A DNA stretch of 64,000 bases from Plecoglossus altivelis (Eukaryota; Chordata; Actinopteri; Osmeriformes; Plecoglossidae). Where the stretch lies: NCBI GenBank assembly GCA_036571765.1, contig BROE01000001.1, positions 11,678,152 through 11,742,151 of the forward strand, given 5' to 3'. The position numbers and the translations under genes were made by a program. This document shows positions 47,982-59,910 of the stretch, piece after piece (position 1 is the first letter of the stretch; each line of letters opens with the position of its first letter). The notes under the pieces are model-generated. The model was given only the letters and a program-made list of their open reading frames with translations, was not told the origin of the DNA and searched no databases.

Positions 47982-50878
47982 TTAGTCCTCCTCATGCCTA
48001 CAAGGACAACCGAATTCAGCAAGCAAGGTCTCGAAAATAGATGTTAACAGTTAGCATATCAAACCAACTTGGTTGGAGGGATTCAAGAGATCCTGACTAT
48101 TTCTATTTCCCCAGCCCTTAACTAAGTTGAATGAGGGATTTCTCCAGGTTAGGCTGAGTCAGTGATTGGAGCCTTACCGGACCATCTGCTTGTACATGCC
48201 CAGGGCCTCCTGGGTGACGTACTGGATGAAGGTGGGATCCTGAAGGTCGATCTCTGAAGGGACGGTGAGGATGAGGGAGGGAGAGTTCATAATGTTCACT
48301 TCCACCTTGGTGTCTGCTCTGGGCGCGTTGTCTCCGTCGCTGGTCTGGGCCACCTGGAGAAGGGAACGGTTAGAACCTGTGTCGACGTCATCGTCAAACT
48401 ATCACTTATCGTCGGCGTCGCAACGTCGAATTCACCGCGGTACCTTCGTATGTTTTGCCGATACGACAGTCTCGGATATGAATCTCTCACCGTGGTGATG
48501 CGGAACAGACTCGCGGGGATGTTGGTGTTGTTGTCGGCTAGCTCGGCCACCCAGCTGAACTCGGTGTCCATGTTGGAGAGCCAGCTGACCGTCTCCTCGG
48601 TGTGGCGTTGCACGATTCCCAGGATCTCGTCGTACTGCTCCTTGGACACCTGCAGCAGCTGAGACACCTCATCCAGCTCCACGTGCAGCTCACGAACGCT
48701 TGGACACTCTGGCGGAGGGACGGAGGTTTGAGACGGAGGGCAGGTATGTGTGTAGGTCTTACTAGACCCTATTTTAAATCGGCAAGTATGTGAGGTTTCT
48801 CTGACAGACATTTTGGGCCCATGCACCCTTTCCGCAATGCACCCTTTCCACAAGTCCGCTTTTTTTCTTTTTTTTTACTTTGGGAAAGTGGCTCCCCCTG
48901 TATATTACAGTTTAATATTTTTTGTTTACTATTATTATTTTCCCGTGATAGTCAATCACAAGTGTGGTAATATGCCTCTGCTTCAGGTGCCCTTGAAGTA
49001 TAGTGCCCTCAGATCATCCCAGTGGTTACCTCAGTGTGTGTCCGTGTGTCCAAGCCTCACCTGTGAGCAAGGCTCCTTGGCAGGCCTCACACTGGTTCTG
49101 CAGCTGCCAGCACTCGGACGTCTGTCTGCGGAGGTCCCTGCACAACTTCCTGTTCTGCAGGAAGCGGGGAAACAAGTCCCTCTCTGCAAGGAGGACATCA
49201 TCACAAGTCACAACTCCTTACTCCCCAGACATGCATCACAGTAGACTTGTACAATGTCTACAGAGATCTAGGACTCTAATCGTGATAAGAGCTTACTATC
49301 CAGCCATGTTGTCCTCACCTCTCTTAGATTCTTCCTCTACTGCATCGTGCAGGTCATCGAACACCTGGGTGACCACAGCCCCGAACTCCTCCACGACGCT
49401 CTTCCCAAAGTCAAAGAAGGAGTCCAGCACCTCCTCCAGACCCACTCCCTGGAGGAAGGCAGAGTCGCGGGCCGGGGAGAAGGGGTCCTCTGTGGGCTTC
49501 ACTTGGTCCCTGAGCTTGGGAGAGAAGGCCTTCTGCAAAGCCGAGTCCAGCTTGTTCTGGAGGCGAGACACCAGCACCATGCTGCGGTCGAACAGGGTGC
49601 CCACCTTGACGAGCAGGCGCTTGAAAGAGTCCTCGATGCGGACCACCTCTACGTCTGGGTTCTCTGAGCTCTGGTTCACCACCACGTCCAGACTGCCTTC
49701 CGCCACTGGGGGGCGCTGCTCCCGCCGGGGGCCGAAACGAGAGGAAACTCGGCGGAAGAAGTTCTCGACCTGGAGAACGAGGATTGTGGGATTGTGTTTG
49801 GAAAGAGGTCATGGTTCAAGTAAGCCGTGACTGGTTTAACTGCATGATCTGTACAGTACGTTGTTTTTTTTAAACCCTGGCATTATATAAACACGAAGTT
49901 ATGAAAGTTTCGACTGTTTACTCAAACGTTAAACTCTCCCATAAATATACAATTGGTATGCCCACTATATTATGCTGTTTTGTATTGCATGTGTTTAAGA
50001 CACACAAACAGGTTGCATTGTTATTTTGCAGCATCTCATTGATTCTCATTGACTCATGTCTTCACTGGAGGGCAGGATGTTAATATTCATTCAGAAGAGG
50101 CGAGGGTTCTGTACCTTGGAATGGAAAGTGGAGAACCCGCGGCGGCATGTGGAAGTGTAGAAGGTCTTGCACGCGTCCTCCAGGCATGGCCGACACTCCT
50201 CCCATTCCGACTGGAGGGACATCTTGCACTGCTCCTCCGCCTCCTCCAGCTTCTCCGTCACCTCCTGGGTCAACTGGGCTGCCCCCTGGTAGGTCACAAG
50301 AGGTCACCACTTTTAGGTTTTGATACCGCAAGATCGACGCACGTCCCATTCATTCATGGCCAATGACTGCCTCTGACAGTCAAGTCGTGTGAGTTTACAT
50401 GTGGTATTAAAGCTTAGTTTGATAAAGGAGGTTGGGCTGGTCTGTATCTAACTCCCAGATTAAAGCTAGCTGTACACAGACGCTACGATGCCGTTAAACC
50501 TACCTTCTTCTTGTCGTTACTGTGGCGGAGAGACTTCATGAGGTGCTCGTGCTTCTCTTCGTTCTTCACCATGATCTCCTTCATCTGCTTGACTCCATGA
50601 AGAGCCTTCCTCACTTCCTCATCCACCAGCTTCTCCCCGTCTACAGAAAGCTCTGTGGGAGGAAGAGGAGGAGAGAACGTGCTCTCAAACACATCCCTTC
50701 AAAGGTTTGGAAGATAAGATGCACTTCGCATGGTGTGTGTTTTAATATGAAGGTGAAGGGTCCTTGGTCCCTCACGTTTTAGGGTGTCCTCTGATATGTC
50801 TGTTGGAAGGTCCTCTGGGGTACAGTGAAGAACCCCTAGGGTCACGACCAACACAGCCAAGCCAAGCATGAACCTCAT
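47982..50878 (-). CDS. clul1: Clusterin-like protein 1 (retinal), eight coding exons, complete
   Basis: Secreted clusterin-family protein; CLUL1 in other vertebrates is expressed mainly in cone photoreceptors, with unclear function. Minus-strand coding exons: 50878-50776, 50652-50504, 50285-50115, 49769-49319, 49183-49061, 48708-48491, 48353-48178 and 47997-47982, all introns GT-AG. The product is 468 aa (human CLUL1 466). Residues 1-19 (MRFMLGLAVLVVTLGVLHC) are a signal peptide. Two five-cysteine clusters define the family: Cys 104, 115, 118, 123, 131 with the same spacing as the clusterin motif around WEECKPC, and Cys 306, 316, 323, 326, 334. Flanking segments are helical and charged, suggesting coiled coil. 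The C-terminal domain contains ILTVPSEIDLQDPTFIQYV. The last exon adds only HEED and the stop; reading through its donor would end at once, at residue 464. Position between yes1 and colec12 supports clul1 over clu. Confidence 0.95.
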
Positions 50879-50919
50879 CTTTAGGACAGACGTCTCAGTC
50901 TCACACAGGAAAACTATGT

Positions 50920-52219
50920 TGGAGGGAGAAGGCGGAGCAAGTCACGAACAAGGAATGAACAACACAAACTGGACTCTTTACCGTTTGTTAAGTAACGTAC
51001 CACATTTTTCATAAATACCTACGTTAGCTCTGCTTTAATACAAACATTCTGTGGACACATGTTGACATGGACACCTGCCATTTACATATATGTAACGGCA
51101 AACGAATAACCGTGCTTGAACAAACAAGTGGCGTGATTTAATCTTAAGGCTAAAGGGTAAGAGGATTTCATCTTGAGCAGATTGGTAAACAATGAGGCCA
51201 GGGAGCACGTCCTTGAATCAACACAGGGTGGCGCTACAGTCCTGTTGGAGAGACAACCTGTTGCTGTATCGCATGTGTTTTTATGAGGATCAGGAGGTGG
51301 ACAACAGACTAACTGATGGCCGATCGATTTGTCAGCTCTTGAAGACCCTCATCCTTAGCGCTTCAATCACATACGTTCCAATGACTTACAACTAGCGAGT
51401 CGTCATTATCCTTTCAAGACACCTAACCACACTAAATGTCAGGTTAACTAAGGACAACGTGAGGTAAAGCATTTTTACATTGTAGGCCATCTGGCGTTAC
51501 AGAACTGTGCAACACAAAGTGACCATGATGATTGGCCACCCATAGCTCAGAAAGCACACAAGGACCCCACAAGAAGCCCTCGGTTTCCCCTGTCAAACGA
51601 CGCGGTCATCTGAAAACCATGCAGTGGCCTCTTTCAGGACCCATTGCATCACATAATTACATCCTCTGGTTTTAAGATGGGGTTCCTCTGTAATCCTTGT
51701 CAACAGTCTTATTGTATTAAGGGCTTAAATTGGTGATGTAGTCCTTTGTTTTTCCTCATGCCGTATGTCATGACGGTGTTTGTTGAATTCAATTTGGAGG
51801 TAGAGATAATCTAACCATAACAATGCTGGCATCCTTTTAAGAAGCTTTTAGTTGGAATACAAACAATGGCCGTAGCTACAAAAAATGGTGGCCATTACAC
51901 AGGCGTCTAGGTCACATTATGTAATAGCATTTAGAAGGCTTTACGTAGTATAAACCAACATAGTTATGAGATTTTGGTGACCTAAGGTCATGATGTCAGA
52001 GAAAAGAGTAACATCTACCAAGTTTCTTTGAAGTCTTTGAATAAATAAAAACACAACTTCTACAGGTTTACTGCAGGTGACCCAGTCACTCTAAAGTTAT
52101 GCACGTGTGATGCACATAAACACAGATTGACATACACGTACATGAGATCGAATCAACACAGAATCAAACTGAAATTGTTTATAAACACAACGATTTCTCC
52201 AGACGCCAAGGTAACTCAC
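50920..52219 (-). other. clul1: Probable intron in the clul1 5' UTR
   Basis: No coding feature recognised. It begins with the donor at 52219 and ends near the pyrimidine-rich stretch before the clul1 start codon. No repeats stand out. Confidence 0.4.
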
Positions 52220-52265
52220 CTTCCCAGGTCTGAAGACGCTGGTGTCTGCTGGTGAACTGAGGTAG
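52220..52265 (-). other. clul1: Probable noncoding first exon of clul1
   Basis: Inferred. A near-perfect minus-strand donor (GGGAAG followed by GTGAGT) has its last exon base at 52220. It lies about 30 bp downstream of a TATA-like box, so the exon would be short. The intron would end at a pyrimidine-rich acceptor shortly before the start codon (about 50905-50920). The 5' end is estimated from the TATA position. Confidence 0.45.
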
Positions 52266-52291
52266 ATGTGAGGCAGGTGGATGTGGCTGTC

Positions 52292-52355
52292 TATTTATGC
52301 TGTCGCTACCGTTCCCTCATCCAATTACTGTCTTGGAACAGCTGACGAGTAATCC
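52292..52355 (-). promoter_or_regulatory. clul1: Candidate clul1 promoter: TATA box with photoreceptor-type motifs
   Basis: On the minus strand there is an ATAAATAG TATA box (bases 52291-52298). Just upstream lie CAATTA on the plus strand at 52322-52327 (Ret-1/PCE-1-like) and TAATCC at 52350-52355, a consensus CRX/OTX site. CRX-driven promoters are typical of photoreceptor genes, and CLUL1 is retina-enriched, so the arrangement is coherent. Motif matches of six bases are weak evidence alone. Confidence 0.4.
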
Positions 52356-54590
52356 AACAGTCAGCAGACAGGCAGGCCTTTGTTTTGCATATTACAAAAC
52401 AGACAGGAACTTGATATTAACGTGGATTTCATGAAGTATATTTGACCATAAGAGGCTAGAGTTGATATCAAAAGGGGTAGTATTAGAATGAAAAGACGCA
52501 TAGTGTGGCCATCATGAGGTGGCTGTTGATGGTTGGGGATACTTTCAGTATGAACAGTGAATTTCCCACACACAATTTCCCACATTTCCCAATCACTTGT
52601 ACCCAAGACTAGATGTTCAACGTGATGAACGTCATCGCCTATCACCATGGGAACGTCACACCTCCTTTCAGTCGGGGTCTCTGTAGTTAGGGCCTGATCC
52701 TTTCTGGTGTGCAGCAGGGTCAGCGAGTTCCTCAGCCCGTCTGCTCCCCGGAGGTCAGATAACTTCCTATAAAAGTGGGCCCTCCTTGCATCCGCTGACC
52801 CTGAAAATGTGTTCCTCTTCGCCTGGTAATCACAACCAGACAGTCTCCTCCTCATCACCACCCCCAGCCCCCCGCCCCCGCGTCACTGCCCAGGTACCCG
52901 AGCCCTGTTGACCCCTTTCACACCTGGTTTTCATCACCTGCAACCCTGGCTGATCTCCCGTGCCCACGCCCAGTCCTGGAGGATCATCCGTAAACAGTTT
53001 CCTCTGTAACTGCTGAGGGACGAGAGAAAAAACTCTAATATACATTATTACAGGGTCAATACATTTCAATCATTCAGCAGATGGGTTGATCCAAGCTGGT
53101 TGTCATTCAGCGATGAGTTCTGAGGTCTTTGTTTTCACAGGGCGTAATGGACGCCTTCAAGGTGTTGCTGGGCTGTAATAAGTCCAGGATGTGTGATTAC
53201 AGGCCTGAAAGTAGCGTGAAGAGATCAACAGGTGTCGGACGCAAGCTGCCTAGTGAACAACAGGGACGTGGGATGGTAGGAAAGTTAATGTCTGGGAGCT
53301 AATGCGTTTGAGAGGAGCGTCTGATGAATTTGTCCCTAAGATTGTCCAGCATCTGTGAAGACTGTTTTGGTCACTGTCCACTTGTGTTGGACATTGTTTA
53401 CATCAGAAGTGTGCAGAAAGTAAAAGAAAAAAAGGCCGAGATAAAACGAAAGTTAGACTAATTGGAGCCAGCAGGGAATGAGTAATAGGTTATTTTAGGG
53501 AAACGTGACAGGGAATCCAACATATTTTTTTTTAGCTTGGCAAATTTTGTTGTGTTTTAGCTAACAACAGATGTGGAGGATAAAAACACTTGGGTTTTGG
53601 CAAAAACAACAAGCTCGTGGAACAGCGCCCACGAAACAACGTTTGAAATTGGACATATAAATTCCATACATACGAGTATGTGATATTCTACTAACAGACC
53701 AATGACTTTTTGAGACAAACTGAGGGCGGTTGATGTTCATCTACCACCCTCACCAAAAATACACAAACACACACGCATAGACGCACGTACGCACACTTTG
53801 ACACACACACACACGCACACAGTTAGTCATCTGTCACCATGTCCGTGATTCATTTTCCTCTGATGATTAGACCTACTTTATTAATGAATATGTATGGTTT
53901 TCTCAATTTTAACGGAGTCATAGTGTCTGTGCAAATTGTGCAACAGCAACGTTACAGCAGGGGGGGGGGGCGGAATTACGATACATTTAAGGAGTAGACC
54001 TTAAGAACTGAAGTCAATCAACTTGATCGTTGAAAGTGTACTGTGTGTTGTCAAGGCACACACAGGACGTTGTACCTGGTGTTCCTCCTGTACAGAAACA
54101 ACCTGGTTCGGGAGCGCGCAGATGTAGAAAGCACGTGGTCTTTCCTAAACCCTGCGGGCGCTCAACTTCCTCTGAAATTTTGTGATTTTTTTTTGTTTCT
54201 CGGGTTACACAGTGTGCCAGCGCTCAAGCCAGGGAACATCCTCACTTCAGCACTTTTCCAACTCTCTTTACGTTGAGGTAAAGTGCAAGTTGGGCACAAC
54301 TTGCAACTTACTTTGGAATGCGAGTTTCTTGAGTTCGTCAACTTTATTCAATTACTGAAACTCAGCTCTTGAACACCAAGGTCAACAAAGAGGGTTCCCC
54401 CATCTTCATTGTTCCAGATGGAGATGTGAAGTTGGCCAATTTTTTTGCAGGTTTGGTGTCCGACGGTATTAACTGGTCGAAGTGCAGTGGCGCACGATTG
54501 AAATTTTGAGCCAATGCAATTATTGCAATGCAGTGGATGTGACTTGAAACGTCGGCTTCGTTTAGCAACTCTTCAGTATTGTTGAACACA
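52356..54590. other. clul1-colec12 divergent intergenic region
   Basis: No gene recognised. The two genes are transcribed away from each other, so this stretch should carry both upstream regions. It holds a short CA-rich patch at 53761-53820 and a G run at 53961-53970. No clear colec12 TATA box was identified. Confidence 0.45.
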
Positions 54591-55270
54591 ATGAAAGGTA
54601 TGTAGTATGACATAATGCAAACACTATGTTGACAGCAACAAATACATGGTCATATTGATGATGGAACTGTTGGTGTAGTGGATTCCACCGACTTGTGCGA
54701 TATGGTTTTTGTACTTGAACAGATAGTGCTAGGTTTTCTCCACGCTTTCCTTCCCCGGACAGGAGGGATGTGTAGAACGTGAGTGTGAGTGTCGTACATC
54801 TGGATATAATTAGCCGCTTGTGGTGATTTGGTATTCGAATATTGAATCTGGCTGCTGCACATCAAACATTAAAATTTGCGTCTCTAAGTTAGTAGACTAG
54901 AATACTGCTTTTGGGTGACTGTACAAAAAAACACAATTGGCACGTTACCAGTACAGCACAAATGTAAACAATACATTTTGCCATCAGATGCGATTAATTT
55001 GATTATTGAATTATGACTCAAGGCGTATATTTTGCAAGGTAGCAGTGGTGGGAATAATGACTCAGTCTTGTGCAACTAAATGAAAAGCGCCACTGTACTC
55101 ACAAACACTGATGTAACCCTAAAAATAAGACTCCGACCAGACTAAGCCAAGACCGAGCCAAACAATTAATGAAGAAAGATTCCTCGGAAAAGTTGCGCTT
55201 ATAGATATTATTGACATCTACTAAAGCATGTTACATCGGTCCCCAGATGTCAGGGTGTACCCCCCCCCCC

Positions 55271-55301
<31 letters not shown>

Positions 55302-56879
55302 ACACACTTTCTCTTCCACCGTAAACCTTAGACAGACACAAGCATGCAGTTCAAACAGTCCAAAACATTTCCATGTATAAGGGATGCATTCGACTTCTCG
55401 TATATCACGGTGGGGATCGTGAAATCAGCACCTCCAACTTTCAAACTAGAACTCTTTGTCAGCAGGTGATAGGTTATGTCTCTAACGGGCATTACACTTC
55501 GAATGGATTACCGAGTAGACCGTTATTCACGACAGAAGGGTTTTCTGTGACTGCCTCCGTGTGGATGTGGCTGAAACTACAACCGAAGTGTTGAACTCGT
55601 AGTTTATGCCATGCCCTAGCTTAGGCCGCTGCAATTGCCTAGAAATCAGTAGTTCACATCTTTGTGAACAGTCTATACTTTTAGCCTTATTTGAGTCATC
55701 TTGGTGAACTTTGAATGGCTTTCAGATGGTCAGGCATACTTGTGATTCCTTCCTGCTTCAATAAGATCAAACATAAACAGGAACAAGTGGAAGAGGAGTG
55801 TGCATTGCTGACATAACATGTCGTGTTTATAGCTGTTTAGTGTTTATAGTTGTGTAATGTTTATAGCTGTTTAGTGCTTTTCGTTGTGCAGTACAGTTGT
55901 TATAGTTGTGTATAGCGTTGTCTGGGTTACCATAGTCCTCAATAGTCACACAGTCCACAGTGTCTTCTACAAACCAGCTGTTAAAATAGGAGGTTTCACT
56001 GCAAACACGAAACATTGAAAAGCGCACAGGAAAAACCACCTGTGGTTTTGACATGAATGTGGACGCTGTGTCCCAAGGAAAGGTAGACGGTGAACATGGA
56101 TGCGGAGTCCCAGCGTTAGGTTCAGGTGGCACAGATGACACACGTCATCAGGATGTCCCTAAACTCTCTCTCTCTCTCTCTGCTTCCTGTGATCCAGCGA
56201 GGGAAGGGTCCAACGATGTCAAACTGGGGTCCGGAGATCTCCGGGACATGTGGTCTGTCTTTATTTTCACTGGCTATGGACGATGACATCGAAGACTGTC
56301 AGCAAGTCACCCCTGTCCTTTCCCATGAGCTTGGTAGCCACATGAGAGAGGCCTCGGCCCGGACCCTCCGAGGCCTTTAGAACCAACCAGAACCCCCAAA
56401 ACAAGCCTTTTTTTAAACCTCATTTGTGAGAAACATTTTCTTAGAGTAAAAAGAGGCGCCACGAGGGAAAGAGCACTCGTATCAAATACTTGTGGATTTG
56501 GAAATGTGTATTTATCGGTTTTCCAGACAGGAATTTTTGTGAAAACAATGTAGTTTATGCACTTGGTGAAATCTAGCAAATGAACATCTCGAAATGAGTC
56601 AACGTCTTGGTGGTTACATGGTCTGTAATCGTCTTTCAACATCTGCTGGAGTAGAAATGACCCTCTCAATCCTCTCTGTTGACATTTTTGATCATCTGAA
56701 AAGATTTGGACAAACATTTTCGATATACGCATTCGTTTGCCATGTCTTCATTTTATGCCGCTTTAAGTCTGTCACCTGATGTGTTTTTCGGATAACTGTC
56801 TCATAACATGTTTCCGCTTTCCCCTCAGACGATTTCGCTGATGAGGAGGAGGCGCAGTCCTTTGGCTACAAGAGATTTG
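54591..56879 (+). CDS. colec12: Collectin-12 (scavenger receptor CL-P1), first two coding exons, 3' partial
   Basis: Type II membrane scavenger receptor with coiled coil, collagen-like stalk and C-type lectin domain; only the cytosolic N-terminus is in the window. The second coding exon, 56829-56879, has a CCCCTCAG acceptor and GTGAGT donor and encodes DDFADEEEAQSFGYKRFG, nearly identical to the start of human COLEC12 and containing its Tyr-based sorting-type motif. It needs an exon ending in ATG AAA G. That occurs at 54591-54597, followed by a strong GTATGT donor, giving MKDDFADEEE. Exon 2 identity is secure; the seven-base coding part of exon 1 is a good but short match. The membrane span and ectodomain are not found before base 64000, so the gene continues past the right edge. 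Order and strand relative to clul1 match human. Confidence 0.83.
55260..55308. repeat. Poly(C) run followed by (CA)n, colec12 intron 1
   Basis: About 27 consecutive C bases run directly into about 10 CA units. The length may be affected by sequencing or assembly, since homopolymers of this size are hard to read. Confidence 0.9.
55824..55892. repeat. 17-bp tandem repeat, colec12 intron 1
   Basis: Four units of a TGTTTATAGCTGTTTAG-type 17-mer. Units 1 and 3 are nearly identical; units 2 and 4 are variants. Confidence 0.8.
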
Positions 56880-59364
56880 GTGAGTAGCAGGCACTGGGTG
56901 ACTTGCAGATCTACTTCATCACATGACCTTTTAAGATCACTCATAACCCGGGGAAGTTCTGCACAATGTCTACTGACACAAGAAAGGCCCCCAATCATCA
57001 ATCCACTTTGACACGTTCCACCCGCTGTGTCCTGTTGTTACCAGGCCTAGAAGGGCAAAGATCCACTGGTAACATCATCCTGATATACTCTACTGTTTCT
57101 CTGCACTGTCCTTTTAATCATCTGTTACAAGGGGGGAGTCTTCCATCCTCGGGTGATGTTGGTCGTGGCAGGACAAAGCTATGAGAAATACTCGGTTGTG
57201 AACTTACTCTACAGGGTGATATCTGAACCTACCTAAACAACAAAGTCTGTGCTGGAAAAAAGAGACTTTAACTCTCTTTTCTGTCTTCAATCATTTTGTG
57301 CTCATTGGCGAAAAAAGGTACTGTGGTGTTAGGACGATATGTGTTTTGTGATGACGTTCGAGTCAAGACTACGTTTTGACTTAAATTAGCCCGAAACAGT
57401 CGCTTTAAATGAATAGGTGTTTTAGAAGGGGTGTCGTGCAGACACTCTGCAGCTCTGTATCTGACTGCGTTAACACACAAGCACTTTATATTGTGTCGTG
57501 AGAATCACTTAAAAGTGTGCGTGACCCGGACCACTCAGCCAACACCTCATTGACACGGTGAGAGCGGACAGGCTTTCCTTCCACGCTGGACTTTAAAACG
57601 TGTGCCTATGTCTGTTGCCGACCTCCCTTCCTCCCCCTGAAGTGTAAACTTGTCATCTCCCAAACGTGGTTGACCGGATAGTTTTAAACATAATCACACG
57701 CCTTTGCCCAAAGTTCTTGCGGAGGAAGGGAGGAATGGCAAACTCGATAGCCGATGGTAGGGATGCTAAGAAAAAAGCTATGCTAAACATCTGCTCACCA
57801 CAAACAGTCTATTATTCCTTAGAGATTAGGAACCTTTGGAGCTGCTGAATTGTTTCCCGTGGCCGTCTTGGAAAAGGTTTATTTAGTAGAAGCCAACAGG
57901 CCCCATGGACTCTTAGCGGTTAGTAAGGAATGGGTAGAGGAGAGGGAGCTGGAGGAGGAAGAGGAGGAGAAAGAGGAAGAGGTGAATAGAAGGCTGGGGA
58001 TATGCCTGGGTCCTGCTGTGTCAGCACAACCACAGGGAGTGTGTGTGTGTAAGTGTGTGTTGGTGTGTGTCTGAAAGGAGGTGACTAGAGCTGTCTGGTG
58101 GGGTGGAGGTGGCCCCCTTAATGGGGAAAAGTGCCCCCTCAAAATACTCCCTCAAGTGGAGAAGTTTTAAGGGGGGATGTGTGTGTGTGTGTGGGGGGGG
58201 GGGGTGGCGGTGCAACTGCTTTCACTCCGAGTGAAGTTGAGTGTACCTTCAGAGAGCTTGAGGCATACCAATCTGTTTTTGTTCTTAGTCTCCAACAGTT
58301 CCCAGTGAGAACTATGACCCTGAGTGCTTCTGCAAAACATGATCATATCACTGGTGAGACAAGTAAAGGCATTAGGAGGCTGGACCCGATTTTGTTTACC
58401 GTTGCGTTTGTTCGGAATGGGACCCCGACCATACACCAAAAAAGTGGATCCGTTCATGAATGAGCGCTAGCAAAGGAATATAACTAGCCAGCTATCGGAA
58501 TCGGTGAAATGTGTGACCTGACCATACATTGCCTTAAATGTAAGATTGAGAGCATTTCAGTACTTTAAATCAGCTTTTCTTTCTCTAATCTCTAGGGGGG
58601 AGAGGTCATTCAGTGTTCAGGGGATTTTTTTTTGCTGAGAAGTTGCATTCATTGCCTCACATCTAGTTGGGGTTGGAAACAGCAAGTGGTTTTAATTTAA
58701 GTGGAGTTTATTACCAGAGAAGAATGTTTTCAGAATACCTACTTATAAACACCCCCCTAGGGGCTGTATGCATGCTGTTTGTGTTCTAATGATCTGATGG
58801 AAGATTACATGCTTGTGTTTCCAATAAAGACGTGGGAAGAGAGGAACAAAAGAATAGAGTAAAAGCGACGATGGACAATGAAACCGCGAGCCATCCTTTT
58901 TTTCTACCAGGAGTTGTCTCTCCCGTGCTTGTCTCTCTCACGATGGCCTCTCCTTATCCTCACCAGACGCGCCCTGTCTCTCTCCCCTGCTTCCTCGTAA
59001 TCTGGAGGAATGAGACTGACTTTGGAGAACGGTGAGTCACTCCCCAGTTTGGCCAATGAGAGCAATGAAATCTGTCCAAGTCGGGGCACAAATCACTTCC
59101 TCCTAGCAGGGGGCCTCACAGAACATGCCAAGAGGGCTCTGGTGAGGGTGTTAGTGGGGAGGGGGGAGAGGAGAGGAGAGGGGGGTCGGCCGTGGGTCAA
59201 GCCTGGGTCATCCACATGGGATCCCGCACTCCAAGCCCTTTCTTTTAACCTCCAAGCTGAAGTCGAGAGATAACATTTGAGTGAAGGGTACTGATAAGAA
59301 CGAGTCTGTGTGTCCTTTCCCAGCACCGGTAGAGACAAGTGTGTTTACCATGACTGTCTGGTGG
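56880..59364 (+). other. colec12: colec12 intron 2, first part
   Basis: No further colec12 exon and no other gene recognised. It contains a GA-rich patch (57940-57985) and a GT run leading into 11 G bases (58174-58204). Confidence 0.5.
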
Positions 59365-59910
59365 AAGGCAGGGAGGACGGAGGCAGGGAGGACGGAGGGT
59401 GGGAGGACAGATGCAGGGAGGACGGAGGGAGGGAGGGAGGGAGGACGAAGGGAGGACGGAGGCAGGGAGGACAGAGGCAGGGAGGACGGAGGGAGGGAGG
59501 GAGGACGAAGGGAGGACAGAGGCAGGGAGGACGGAGGCAGGGAGGACGGAGGCAGGACGGAGGCAGGGAAGACAGAGGGAGGGAGGACGGAGGCAGGACG
59601 GAGGCAGGGAGGACAGAGGGAGGGAGGACGGAGGCAGGGAAGACAGAGGGAGGGAGGACGGAGGCAGGATGGAGGCAGGGAAGACAGAGGGAGGGAGGAC
59701 GGAGGCAGGACGGAGGCAGGGAAGACAGAGGGAGGGAGGACGGAGGCAGGATGGAGGTAGGGAGGACGGAGGCAGGATGGAGGCAGGGAAGACAGAGGGA
59801 GGGAGGACGGAGGCAGGATGGAGGTAGGGAGGACGGAGGCAGGATGGAGGTAGGGAGGACGGAGGCAGGATGGAGGTAGGGAGGACGGAGGCAGGGAAGA
59901 CAGAGGGAGG
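59365..59910. repeat. Purine-rich minisatellite, colec12 intron 2
   Basis: About 545 bp built from GGAGGACGGAGGCAGG-type units with variants such as GGAAGACAGAGGGAGG. The plus strand is nearly all purine plus occasional C and T, with many GGG/GG runs. All reading frames stay open on both strands because the units lack stop codons, giving false ORFs of up to 280 codons. Confidence 0.95.

Noticed and set aside
48174..48176. TAA as the genuine clul1 stop
   Set aside because: It overlaps a good GTAAGG donor, and the downstream exon gives the clusterin-like HEED end and the expected length. Kept as a possible isoform.
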